Shown: positions 6,772-14,705, counted from the stretch's first letter. The stretch: DNA of 24,051 bases from Actinomycetes bacterium (GCA_023404805.1 JAEYAL010000170.1:1-24051), one strand, 5' to 3'. Made by a program: numbers and translations. The notes: generated from the sequence alone by a model not told the origin.

Positions 6772-8904
6772 CTAGGAGGCCGGGATCAGGTTCAGGTTGA
6801 TGGTGTTGCCACCACCAGCCGTCAGCGGCGAGACGAGCCCGTTGAGCAGGCCACAGCCGTTGAGGTCGCTGATCGAGTAGGTGCCGGCGATCGGGCCGCC
6901 AACCAGCGGGCTGAACTCAGCCTGCGTCGACTTGAGGTTGATCTCCGACAGGTTCTTGGTCTGGCAGCTGTTGCCGCCGGCCAGCGGGATCGCCCCGAAG
7001 AGCTTGACTTCCTTGACCTTGATCCGGACGAAGGACTTCGTCTTCAGGACGCCGTCCACCAGCGAGCCGGTGGTCTTGCCCGACGGCACGAGGCCGACCT
7101 TCGCCGTGACCGGCAGGAAGCCGAGCGACGTCAGGCGCGCCGACGTGTCGGCGAGCGTCAGGTCAGCGGTGAACGAGCCATCGACCAGCTTCAGCGCTGC
7201 CGCGATGGTGCCGTTCAGCGCCAGCGTGCCCTTGGTGAGGGTCCTCAGCGTCGTCGAGCCCTTCAGCGTGTACTTGTAGTTCACGATGCCGGGCGGCGTG
7301 GTCGGCGTGGTCGGGCCGACCACCGGCTTGGTCGTGACGGTCGCGAGACCGCCCGACGACTTGTTGCCAGCAGCGTCCTTGGCGACAACCTTGAAGTTGT
7401 ACGCCGTGTTCGCCGTGAGGCCGTTGATCGTGGCGGTGAGGCCGGTGCCCGAGGCGACCGGCGTGGTGCCGGTGCCCTGGTAGACCTCGTAGCCCGTGAC
7501 ACCGATGTTGTCGGTGGACGCGGACCAGTTGAGCGTCACCGAGCTCGTCGTCGAGGTGCCCGTGACGGTCGGGTTCGACGGAGCCGTCGTGTCGGCCTTG
7601 GTCTTGACCGTGCCAGCGGCGGACGCCGGACCCTCTGCGCCGTCATCGTCAGTTGCCTTGACGGTGTAGGTGTAGTTGGTGTTCGGCTGGAGGCCGGTGA
7701 TCGACGCGGTGCGGGTCGTGCCGTTGGTCGTGGCGACCTTGGTCGTGCCTGCGTAGACGTCGTACTTGGCGATCGTGCCGTCCGAGTCGGTGGCAGCGCC
7801 CCAGCTCAGGGCGATGGTCGTCTCAGTCGAGGTGCCGGTCGGCGCGCCCGGAGCACCCGGAGCGACGTTCGGCACCGGGCCGGTGTCGCCGAGGGTGAAG
7901 TGGGTCTGCTCGAGCGGGTCGCTCTCGTTGCCAGCGGCGTCGAGGGCGGTGATGGTGAAGATGTACTCCGAGTCCTCGCCGAGGCCCGTGATGTTCTTCG
8001 CGAAGACGCCCGTGTTGGCGCCGGCGGGAACGCGGACGCCGCCTGCCGGGCCGCCCTCGTAGTCGATCTTGTACTCGGTGACGCCGACGTTGTCGGTCGC
8101 CGGGCGCCACTTGATGTTGATCGAGCTCTTCGTGAAGTCGGACTCCACGTAGTCGGTGGGCTGCGGGACGACCGGGGCGCTCGGCGCCTCGGTGTCGTCG
8201 CCGCCGCCGTCCGGCGGGGTGATCTCGAACGTGGCGAGCTGGAGGTTCTGGCCAGCCGGGTCCAGGACGCACGGGACGTTGAACGTGCCCGGGTCGCCGT
8301 CGATGTCGGCGTAGGGCGCGCGGTTGATGTCGGTCGGCGGGGTGGTGAGGCCCTCGACCGGGGTGCCGTCTTCGTAGTGGCCGTAGAGGTTGAGGATCAG
8401 CTCCGTGAGGACGATCTTCGCGGTGCCTTCGACGTCGAGCGTCAGCGACGGCGTGGTGCCGGACGCGTTGAGGACGAGCGGGTTCGGGATCGGCGGGACG
8501 ACCGTGTAGGGCTCCACGTTGATCGGGACACGGACGTTGACGCCCGAGCCGTCGGGCAGCTCGACGCGGGCGCGGGAAGCAGTGCCCTTGCCGGGCTTCT
8601 GGGCCTCGGTCACGCCGCCGATGATGTGCAGGCCCTCGACGAGGCCGAGACCCTGAGCGGTCGTGCCGCCGGCCGACGCCTTGGCCGTGATCGCGAACGG
8701 CGCCGTCGGCTCACCGACCGGCCAGCTGTCCGGGATGTCCAGCGTGATGTCGAGCTTGAGCGGCTGGGTGCCGATCAGCGGGAACTTGCACTTGTAGTTG
8801 AGGGTGGCCGTCTGAGCGGCCTGCGCGCTGGTGGCACCAAACGCGCAGAAGGTAGCGGCGCCGGCGAGAGCCAGCGTGCCCGCCTTGCGGGACATAAGGG
8901 ACAA
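6772..8904 (-). CDS. DUF6801 protein with three fibronectin type III domains
   Basis: 710 residues from TTG 8904, chosen because AGGAGG sits 5 bases upstream; the ATG three codons later would be 14 bases from it. Signal peptide about 1-31 (LALAGAATFCAFGATSAQAA). DUF6801-like domain about 32-230 (ATLNYKCKFPLIGTQPLKL). Three FN3 domains follow: about 240-345 (SINIKWRPATDNVGVTEYKI), 355-440 (TTIALSWGAATDSDGTIAKY) and 440-530 (SVTLNWSASTDNIGVTGYEV). The C-terminal domain, about 547-710, is nearly the same as in the paralogue at 5425-6630 (VPSGKTTGSLVDGV, LFGAIPLAGGNSCQTKNL, ISDLNGCGLLNGLVSPL). It is most likely a secreted or wall-associated adhesive/binding protein. FN3 modules in bacteria often occur in extracellular enzymes, but no enzymatic domain is present. 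Function unknown. Confidence 0.9.
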   Translation of the reverse strand: MSLMSRKAGTLALAGAATFCAFGATSAQAAQTATLNYKCKFPLIGTQPLKLDITLDIPDSWPVGEPTAPFAITAKASAGGTTAQGLGLVEGLHIIGGVTEAQKPGKGTASRARVELPDGSGVNVRVPINVEPYTVVPPIPNPLVLNASGTTPSLTLDVEGTAKIVLTELILNLYGHYEDGTPVEGLTTPPTDINRAPYADIDGDPGTFNVPCVLDPAGQNLQLATFEITPPDGGGDDTEAPSAPVVPQPTDYVESDFTKSSINIKWRPATDNVGVTEYKIDYEGGPAGGVRVPAGANTGVFAKNITGLGEDSEYIFTITALDAAGNESDPLEQTHFTLGDTGPVPNVAPGAPGAPTGTSTETTIALSWGAATDSDGTIAKYDVYAGTTKVATTNGTTRTASITGLQPNTNYTYTVKATDDDGAEGPASAAGTVKTKADTTAPSNPTVTGTSTTSSVTLNWSASTDNIGVTGYEVYQGTGTTPVASGTGLTATINGLTANTAYNFKVVAKDAAGNKSSGGLATVTTKPVVGPTTPTTPPGIVNYKYTLKGSTTLRTLTKGTLALNGTIAAALKLVDGSFTADLTLADTSARLTSLGFLPVTAKVGLVPSGKTTGSLVDGVLKTKSFVRIKVKEVKLFGAIPLAGGNSCQTKNLSEINLKSTQAEFSPLVGGPIAGTYSISDLNGCGLLNGLVSPLTAGGGNTINLNLIPAS

Positions 8905-9234
8905 GGGTTCCTCCTGGGACTCCGGTCCGCCGCGGAACTACGGGGGGACACGGATGGTTGGGGATGGCGAGCGTAGCGTGTGATTGGTGACACTTCCAGT
9001 CGAATCGAGGAATACTCAGATTACCAACTGAGGATCACCTCAATTACCGTGGCTTGACACCTGTAGAGGGACGAATTCTGGGCGTGAATAGGTGTCTAAT
9101 AAGTGAATGCGCCCGTTACCGCTTCCTCCAGCGTTCTCGGCGCTCGAGAGGCCTTGGCCCGCCGTCGCTGGCGCGGCGAATATGAGCGGCGTTGAAGAAT
9201 TCTCACTACCCCATTGCACCGGTACGTTGACCAT
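8905..9234. promoter_or_regulatory. Divergent intergenic region with operator-like inverted repeats
   Basis: This 330-base AT-richer stretch separates the minus-strand FN3 gene from the plus-strand TetR gene. It holds TGAGG-ATCA-CCTCA (9029-9042), flanked by two copies of ATTACC, and a wider pair GACACCT (9056-9062) / AGGTGTC (9090-9096). A TTGACA hexamer lies at 9054-9059, but no convincing -10 box stands 16-18 bases after it. No gene is supported here. The palindromes are candidate sites for the adjacent TetR protein. Confidence 0.4.
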
Positions 9235-9858
9235 GTGATCGACGGCGCAAGAGGTAGACGAGGCCGCCAGACCTCAAGCGCGATTGCCGCCGCTGCCGAG
9301 CGCCTGTTCGCGGCCCATGGGACCGAGCGCACCACGGTCGACGACGTCGCTACCGTCGCGGGTGTCTCGGTCGGTTCGGTCTACGTCCACTACGGCAGCA
9401 AGGACGACCTCCACGCGACGCTCGTGCGCCGCGCCGTCGACGACCGCGCCGCGAGCGTGTCGCGGCGGTTCTGGTCTGAGTCGCCGCTGGAGCGCGTGGT
9501 CAACACGGGCGACGCCTACGCGGATTTCGCGGTGCACCGCCCGCACGGGTTCTGGCTCGCGGCGCGCGCCACCGAGCTCGCGACGATGGGCGTCGACCGC
9601 GCCGGAGCCGACCGCTTCTCGCAGTCCGAGGCGGGCCGCCAGCTCGCCGCCGACATCGACGACGCCATCGCGGCCGGCGAACTCAGATCTGATGCGACCG
9701 AAAGCGTCGTCGACTACCTGTGGGGCGCGTGGACCGGGATCCTCGCGCTGCAGCTCGTCGAGGAGCCCAGCGTCGAGCTACGGCGCCGGCTGCACTTCGC
9801 GTTCCGCGTGGCGGTCGCGGGACTCACCCGCGAGGGCGACGTCCTCCCTGCTGCCTGA
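9235..9858 (+). CDS. TetR/AcrR-family transcriptional regulator
   Basis: 207 residues from GTG 9235; an in-frame TTG at 9214 is the alternative. Neither has a Shine-Dalgarno site, so a leaderless message (possible TTCTCA-17-TACGTT promoter ending 7 bases before the GTG) is possible. N-terminal DNA-binding domain: AIAAAAERLFAAHGTERTTV, helix-turn-helix VDDVATVAGVSVGSVYVHYG (about 35-54), then SKDDLHATLVRRAV. The rest is a generic all-helical TetR ligand domain (WLAARATELATMGVDRAG; VDYLWGAWTGILAL). It is transcribed divergently from the FN3/DUF6801 gene, which it may control through the inverted repeats between them. Its 3' end overlaps the convergent GGDEF gene by 35 bases. Confidence 0.88.
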   Translation: MIDGARGRRGRQTSSAIAAAAERLFAAHGTERTTVDDVATVAGVSVGSVYVHYGSKDDLHATLVRRAVDDRAASVSRRFWSESPLERVVNTGDAYADFAVHRPHGFWLAARATELATMGVDRAGADRFSQSEAGRQLAADIDDAIAAGELRSDATESVVDYLWGAWTGILALQLVEEPSVELRRRLHFAFRVAVAGLTREGDVLPAA

Positions 9859-11002
9859 GCCCGGGCGGCGGCTCGGCGTCCGCGCCAGCCTTTGCCGCTG
9901 CGCGGCGGTCGGCGGCTTGGGCCTCGCGGTGGCGGCGGTCCTTCTCCTCCCGGACGCGGAGGTCGAGGATGGCGTGCAGGTCGCGGGCGGTGCTCGCGTC
10001 GCCCGGCGCGGTCGCCACAGCGACGCAGGCGGTCAGCGGCGCGCCGGAGTCGGGACGTGGGATCTCTCTCAGCGCAGCAGCGAGTTCCGCTGCGGCGTTG
10101 GCTGCCTGGAGCGGTGACGTGTCCGGGAGCAGGAGCATGAACTCGTCGCCATCGAGGCGCACCGCGGAGTCCTCTGCCGGAGCCCGGATCGCGAGCACGG
10201 TGGCCGCTTCGCGCAGGACGTCCAGCGCGGCGATCGGGTCGTGCTGCTCGATGGCAGAGAAGCCGTCGAGGTCGATGCTCAGCACGCTGAGCTCCTGACG
10301 CAGCCGCTGGTGGCGGGCGAACTCGCTGGAGAGGCGCTCGTCGAACAGCCGCCGGTTGCCGATGCCGGTGACCGCGTCGCGCCGGGCGACGCGGTGCAGC
10401 TCAAGCCCTTGCGCTTCGGCGGCTTCCAGGACGGCCGTGCACGCGACCGCCTGTACCGGGGTAGCGAGCGCGACGAGGCCGGCCGCGAACACGGTGCTGA
10501 GGTCGACGAGGTCGGCGAAGACGCCGGTCGCCGCGACCAGCAGCAGCGCGATGGAAGCCCCCGCGACGTGCGCCGCGATCTGGCGGCGGCTCGTGAGCCG
10601 GATCGAGATGAGCGGTGCGATGAACATGGCCCCGCCGACGGCGAGTCCGCCGCTCGGCTGGGCTGCGAAGAAGCCGGCGGCGACCGAGCACCACGCGCAT
10701 GCCAGGACGGCGTGGTTCGCGGTGCTGCCGATGCGCGGCGCCTCTGAGCGCAGGTGCACGGCTGCGGCGGCGGCCAGCCACGCAGCCAGCGGCCAGACCC
10801 GCCACGGGTCGACCGACGGCGAGAGCTCGGGGGTGACCGCCGGAGCAAGGGCCGCCATCAGCGCCGCGAACACAGCGAACAGCGCGTACATCCCGCCGGT
10901 CGCGAGCCAGACGGGCCGGTAGACCGCCAGCTCCTGACGCGAGACGCGGGTGATCGCCGGGAGCCGCTTGCGGGGCGGGGCGATGGTGGCGGGGGTTCCC
11001 AT
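9824..11002 (-). CDS. Membrane GGDEF-domain protein (degenerate diguanylate cyclase)
   Basis: 392 residues from ATG 11002. Residues about 30-195 contain roughly six hydrophobic membrane segments (for example VWLATGGMYALFAVFAALMAALA and IALLLVAATGVFA). A GGDEF domain follows at about 205-365: RRDAVTGIGNRRLFDERL, IDLDGF with Asp244, and the signature at 284-288, which reads DGDEF. The first glycine is replaced by Asp, no RxxD inhibitory site is seen five residues before it, and the usual AD-ALY-AK segment is replaced by ILDLRVREEKDRR. Intact relatives make cyclic di-GMP from two GTP. This one may be weak, or a GTP-binding sensor or regulator. The C-terminal 30 residues are Arg/Ala-rich and overlap the convergent TetR gene. 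Confidence 0.85.
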   Translation of the reverse strand: MGTPATIAPPRKRLPAITRVSRQELAVYRPVWLATGGMYALFAVFAALMAALAPAVTPELSPSVDPWRVWPLAAWLAAAAAVHLRSEAPRIGSTANHAVLACAWCSVAAGFFAAQPSGGLAVGGAMFIAPLISIRLTSRRQIAAHVAGASIALLLVAATGVFADLVDLSTVFAAGLVALATPVQAVACTAVLEAAEAQGLELHRVARRDAVTGIGNRRLFDERLSSEFARHQRLRQELSVLSIDLDGFSAIEQHDPIAALDVLREAATVLAIRAPAEDSAVRLDGDEFMLLLPDTSPLQAANAAAELAAALREIPRPDSGAPLTACVAVATAPGDASTARDLHAILDLRVREEKDRRHREAQAADRRAAAKAGADAEPPPGLRQQGGRRPRG

Positions 11003-11137
11003 GAGCAGCGTGGTCGCGAGCGGTCTGGCGCGGGCGCCAGACGTCGGCGCGCCGCACTCAATCTTTCGGAGTGACAGCGCCCAAACTTAAATTGTGAACG
11101 CGGTGAACGGGTGTAGAAAAGTATTGCGGTAAAGCGA

Positions 11138-11178
11138 GCGCCACCTCGGCAATTTCGATTACCCCGAAAAGGTGGCGC
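11138..11178. terminator. Inverted repeat downstream of the NaeI-like gene
   Basis: GCGCCACCT (11138-11146) pairs exactly with AGGTGGCGC (11170-11178) across a 23-base loop, which itself can add CGG/CCG pairing. It begins 20 bases past the stop of the minus-strand endonuclease gene, in a locally AT-richer gap. It lacks a T-tract, so it could be a terminator or a DNA-binding palindrome. Confidence 0.4.
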
Positions 11179-11198
11179 GAGGAAGCTGTAGAGCGTCT

Positions 11199-12065
11199 CT
11201 AATTTGCCGCAGGTTCGCTCGTCCCGAAGCCGTGCGCTTCGAGGTCGGCCCGCGGCACCGCCATGAACTCGTCCGGTCCGAGCGGCGGCAGATTCAGCGC
11301 CGCGATCTCGGCTTTCCGGTAGCGCGCACTGAGCAGCACCATCCCGTCGAGCGGGTCGGGGCGGCCAGCGTCCGAGCGCGTGCGCCGGATCGGGTCGCCT
11401 TCGGTGCGGGCGATGGTGCGGATGGCGTCGCGCGGGATCGGGACGTACGGCATCGCCTTCGCCAGGGCCGTGACGCGGGCTTGGATCGTCTCGTGGGCGA
11501 CGACCGCCTCCCGCACCGCCGGGTCCATCTCAGCCACGAAGTTCGGCGGCAGCGGCACGTCGACCGCCAGCATCCGCATGTCCGCGCGGCCTGCCGCCGA
11601 CAGCGTAGTCTTGCCGTCCTTGTTCTTGCCGAGGTTGAGGTTCTCGGGGCGGCACCGGACGACGCCCACCTTGAGCGCCGTGAGCCCCCGCACCGCGCCC
11701 ACGCACAGGCACAGGTGCCCCACCGCTTCCGTCGGGATCTGCCAGTCCGACTTCTTCGACCATTTGATGTCGACGTCGTGTCCGGCGATCTCGAAGTCCA
11801 TCGCCTTCCCCCGCTCGACCCCGAGCGCGGCCCGCACCACGATCTCGATCTTGGTGCCGACGTACGTCTGCTCGGTCTTTTCGAGCTGGTCCATCGACCA
11901 CCGCCCCGTTCGCGGCCCGTCGATCACCTCATCGATCGCCCGCCGCACCAGCGCGGCGAAGTAGCCAGCCGGGTCGTGCTTCGTCGCCGCCAGCAGCCAG
12001 TCGACGACGGCGTCGAGCGCGGGGTCTTCGTCAGGCGCGGAGTCTTCCTCGGACCACAAGCGCAC
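11199..12065 (-). CDS. NaeI-family type II restriction endonuclease
   Basis: 288 residues from GTG 12065; there is no Shine-Dalgarno site, and TAACCT about 6 bases upstream suggests a leaderless start. The NaeI family signature is plain: GPRTGRWSMDQLEKTEQTYVG, then GTKIEI with Glu74, AMDF with Asp90 and HDVDIKWSKK with Asp99 and Lys101. The spacings (16, 9, 2) equal those recalled for NaeI Glu70/Asp86/Asp95/Lys97. The middle matches the family too (IPTEAVGHLCLCVGAVRGL, VGVVRCRPENLN), and a C-terminal winged-helix-like half follows. NaeI cleaves GCCGGC and needs a second site as effector (type IIE). The specificity here is not proven. No cytosine methyltransferase lies next to it, which is odd for this family. 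The plus-strand neighbour at 12180 is divergent. Confidence 0.88.
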   Translation of the reverse strand: MRLWSEEDSAPDEDPALDAVVDWLLAATKHDPAGYFAALVRRAIDEVIDGPRTGRWSMDQLEKTEQTYVGTKIEIVVRAALGVERGKAMDFEIAGHDVDIKWSKKSDWQIPTEAVGHLCLCVGAVRGLTALKVGVVRCRPENLNLGKNKDGKTTLSAAGRADMRMLAVDVPLPPNFVAEMDPAVREAVVAHETIQARVTALAKAMPYVPIPRDAIRTIARTEGDPIRRTRSDAGRPDPLDGMVLLSARYRKAEIAALNLPPLGPDEFMAVPRADLEAHGFGTSEPAAN

Positions 12066-12179
12066 GGGGCGAGGTTACTGGCGAAGGCACGCGGATCTGG
12101 GTGTTTCGTCGGCTGCGGCGAGCCTTCCGAGTGAACGCGCCGCCTCTGCGCGAGGGAACCGCGCGAGAAGGAAGTACGC

Positions 12180-12515
12180 GTGCTGCACCAGCTCTCCAAC
12201 CAGAAGGACCGGTCAGTCTACCGAAGGGTCGCCAAGGCCAAAGCCAAGATCCCGCTAGACGACCCAGCCCCGGAGCGGAGCAATGACCGCCTAGCCCAAG
12301 GCGCCGTCAAGGCCGCGATTTTGGAACTCATGGCAGAAGCCGACGGCCCTACCTCGACGCCCACGCTCTTGCCGCTCCTGGCTGCACGCTTCGGCCGCCC
12401 CATCCCCCGGCACACGGTGAACGCCTTCCTTTCTGAATACGCCAATGACCCAAGGTCACCCATCACCCGCGTTGGCTTCGGCCGCTACGAACTCGACCCG
12501 TCGACCTCGGACTGA
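12180..12515 (+). CDS. Small hypothetical protein with a winged-helix-like fold
   Basis: 111 residues from GTG 12180, with AAGGA 7 bases upstream. The first 40 residues are charged (RRVAKAKAKIPLDDPAPERSND). Residues about 40-108 read like a winged helix: AAILELMAEADGPTST, LLPLLAARFGRPIPRHTVNAFL, then a strand-rich end TRVGFGRYELDP. This suggests a DNA-binding accessory or regulator, by pattern only; I do not recognise the family. It is divergent from the NaeI-like gene (114 bases between) and could control it. Its 3' end overlaps the convergent gene at 12485-12838 by 31 bases. Confidence 0.65.
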   Translation: MLHQLSNQKDRSVYRRVAKAKAKIPLDDPAPERSNDRLAQGAVKAAILELMAEADGPTSTPTLLPLLAARFGRPIPRHTVNAFLSEYANDPRSPITRVGFGRYELDPSTSD

Positions 12516-12838
12516 TCACCATCGATTACGCGTCGGCGTTTGGCCTGCAGCTCGTTGATGACGTCATCGAGCTCCGCTTGATGCAAAGCCCGAAGCTGCT
12601 CGACGGCATCGTCCTGCTCATGGTCGAGTCGGCTGACCGTTTCAGCGCGGGCTTCGGCCTCCGCCTTGCGCGTTGGCTGCCCCTGCTGTTCTCGCCGAAT
12701 CTCTTTGGCCAGGTCCCACAAAGCCAGAGCCAGCTTCTTGGTGTCGGGCTCCTTTCGCGGAGACCCAACCACCCGAATGCGCTCGCTCGAAGCAGGGACT
12801 AAGACTCGTTTTGCAGACCTGCGACGTTTCCTTGGCAT
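12485..12838 (-). CDS. Hypothetical basic N-terminal/coiled-coil protein
   Basis: 117 residues from ATG 12838. It starts MPRKRRRSAKRVLVPASSER, then has IRVVGSPRKEPDTKKLALALWDLAKEI followed by a long charged helix (about 55-105, likely coiled coil) and an acidic tail. Short proteins with this opening are often seen near mobile elements in actinomycetes (impression from memory, not searched). It lies 69 bases past the stop of the CD-NTase gene on the same strand, so it could be co-transcribed with the CBASS operon. Function unknown. Confidence 0.6.
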   Translation of the reverse strand: MPRKRRRSAKRVLVPASSERIRVVGSPRKEPDTKKLALALWDLAKEIRREQQGQPTRKAEAEARAETVSRLDHEQDDAVEQLRALHQAELDDVINELQAKRRRVIDGDQSEVDGSSS

Positions 12839-12907
12839 TGACCCAGCATGCGCTCAAGCGCGGCGTGATGCTGTGGATTAGTTCATTGCACGCGTGACAG
12901 TTCTGCC

Positions 12908-13777
12908 CTAGGAGGGGAATCCTGGATCAAGAACGATGCCCCACAGCCGCTTGGCCTCAGTGTGGTCGCCGCGGGCTTCGGCAGCTCGAGCCTTTACCGC
13001 GCGCTCGTGGGCTGACGACAACGACTTCAGAACCTCGTTGCGCACCGTCCAAGTCAGATACCCGGATAGCGAGCCAGATTGTCCGCCGGGATCAGTGACG
13101 TCGATATGGCGCGGAGCCCAGTCAAAGAAAGCTTCGAGGCCTGCCTGTCTGTTCCCGGACAGAGACCCGAACGTCGCGGCCGCCATCGTCTCTAGGTGAA
13201 ACGAGCGAAGCCGTTTGGAGTGCGCCGCATTCCACTTCTTCAGGAGCCGGACCAGGGGTGCGAGGTTGTAGCCGAGCTCTTTGTTCTTCGTGGCGAACCA
13301 GGTGTTAGCCACGGTGGGCGCAGTATCAATCCATCCGCCGTCCCCCTTGGGGAGACCGTAAACATCGTTCCCGCGGCTGAAGACTGGAGCGATGTCTACG
13401 TGGCCACCGTTTTGGAAGAAGATGCGCACCGCCTGTCCTCGAGCCCCGACCTGGGCCGTAGAAAGGCCGTCGTACGCGCGGCGAATCCGATACAGGAACG
13501 CTTGGGAATCCCAGCGATAGGTGTTCCAAGCGTTGTTGACGTTTGAGAAGACCGCGAGCACGTCGATGTCGTCGATAGGCCGAACCACGGTGCCCTTGGC
13601 TGCCGAGCCGATGAGGATGGCGTGAGCGAAGGGAAGGTCGGACGACGCGGGGAAGGCCGCGGTCAGATTCTCGACAACGCGATCCTTACGGCCAGCGATG
13701 ATCGAGGTCTTGTGGTAGTCGGTCGCAGTAATCTCGGCTAGAAACTTGCCCATGGCCTGGCTCGTCGTGAGGCTCAT
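12908..13777 (-). CDS. CBASS cGAS/DncV-like nucleotidyltransferase (CD-NTase)
   Basis: 289 residues from ATG 13777, with GGAGG 6 bases upstream; the ATG shares an ATGA overlap with the stop of the effector gene, so translation is coupled. A longer in-frame start upstream is rejected for this reason. The polymerase-beta-type core is intact: GSAAKGT (57-63), catalytic DID (Asp70, Asp72) followed by VLAVF, and third acidic residue Asp128 in GGHVDIAPVF. The helical C-terminal half includes ELGYNLAPLVRLLKKWNAAH and SFHLETMAAATFG. In CBASS such enzymes sense phage infection and make a cyclic di- or trinucleotide. No HORMA, TRIP13, E1/E2 or JAB gene is adjacent, so the layout is the minimal (type I) one. 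The exact nucleotide product cannot be read from the sequence. Confidence 0.9.
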   Translation of the reverse strand: MSLTTSQAMGKFLAEITATDYHKTSIIAGRKDRVVENLTAAFPASSDLPFAHAILIGSAAKGTVVRPIDDIDVLAVFSNVNNAWNTYRWDSQAFLYRIRRAYDGLSTAQVGARGQAVRIFFQNGGHVDIAPVFSRGNDVYGLPKGDGGWIDTAPTVANTWFATKNKELGYNLAPLVRLLKKWNAAHSKRLRSFHLETMAAATFGSLSGNRQAGLEAFFDWAPRHIDVTDPGGQSGSLSGYLTWTVRNEVLKSLSSAHERAVKARAAEARGDHTEAKRLWGIVLDPGFPS

Positions 13778-14700
13778 GGATTGCCTCCGTTCACCTCGTC
13801 GCCGATCTGCGCAGCGGCAGACTCCATAGCTTGCTTGTTCTTCTTTCGGTGGAGCCAATAGACGAAGTTGGGGACTTGCGGCGTCGTCCGTCGCAAGTCG
13901 TACAGGGTGTCCTGCCAGACGAGGAGCTCGGTTGGCTCGACCGGCCTACTGGTCTCACGCAGGCGCTCCTCAATGGTGCGAACGAGGTCTCTACGGAGCT
14001 TCTTGGACTTCTGGATCCCGAGGACGTATTCGACGACGTCTAGGAAAGCTGGAAGCACCGGCATCAGCACCCCGACCAAGATCTTCCCGAGAGATAGCTC
14101 TGCGGCAACGCCGACGCCGACGAGCGCAATCACCCAAACCGTGGTCAAAATCGCCCATGTCGTCACCGTCGACTGCAGCAAGCGATCGGTGTATGAGGCG
14201 TTCGCACGCTGCGCCACGGCGACCGAAACGACGCCCGCGTCCTGGTCGCGAAAGGGATACCAGGCAAGCAGCTTTTGCTTTCGCGCCGCCTCATCGATCT
14301 TGCCGTCCGGCCCCGCGAACTCGGCGATCGTCTCGACGCTCGGCACCGTACTTCGCTGCACCGTGCTCGGCATACCGAACACGTAGAAGTCGAAGAGTTC
14401 CTGCGTCGCTGCGGCCGCCGTGGTTTTAGCTGCCTGCAGAAATTGCAGGATCGTTCGACCGAAGAAGATCCAAACGCCAGCAATGGCGCCCGCAACTGGC
14501 GCGAGGTCCTGATCCACGACGGAAACGACGGGTGCCGCCAACCCGATGACGAGCATGCCGAACCACCGCAGCCCAAGCCATCGCTTAGCTCGGCTGTACA
14601 TGCGCCGTTGGGCGAGCAGGTATCGCAATGCTTTGCGCTCATCTTGGCGAGCGCGCATCTCGGCGCTGGTTGGTGGCTGATAGTTCACGGGCGTCGTCAC
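13774..14700 (-). CDS. S-4TM family pore-forming CBASS effector
   Basis: 308 residues from GTG 14700, 5 bases after the stop of a CD-NTase fragment. It has four predicted membrane helices in two pairs, about 44-61, 66-83, 180-200 and 207-228, separated by a cytosolic stretch (QELFDFYVFGMP, KQKLLAWYPF) and followed by a basic cytosolic tail (IQKSKKLRRDLVRTIEERL). This layout and its pairing with a CD-NTase fit the SMODS-associated 4TM effector family. In CBASS such effectors are thought to open or disrupt the inner membrane when they bind the cyclic nucleotide, killing or arresting the infected cell. The stop overlaps the CD-NTase start (ATGA). Confidence 0.88.
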   Translation of the reverse strand: MTTPVNYQPPTSAEMRARQDERKALRYLLAQRRMYSRAKRWLGLRWFGMLVIGLAAPVVSVVDQDLAPVAGAIAGVWIFFGRTILQFLQAAKTTAAAATQELFDFYVFGMPSTVQRSTVPSVETIAEFAGPDGKIDEAARKQKLLAWYPFRDQDAGVVSVAVAQRANASYTDRLLQSTVTTWAILTTVWVIALVGVGVAAELSLGKILVGVLMPVLPAFLDVVEYVLGIQKSKKLRRDLVRTIEERLRETSRPVEPTELLVWQDTLYDLRRTTPQVPNFVYWLHRKKNKQAMESAAAQIGDEVNGGNP

Positions 14701-14705
14701 GTGGG

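Noticed and set aside
6727..8976. 749-residue plus-strand frame
   Set aside because: It is antisense to the FN3/DUF6801 gene, is Arg-rich, has no domain and is a typical high-GC shadow frame.
11100..11198. Possible small RNA or CRISPR-like repeat in the AT-richer gap
   Set aside because: Only one inverted repeat, no repeated spacer units and no clear promoter-terminator pair. No CRISPR array was seen anywhere in the window.
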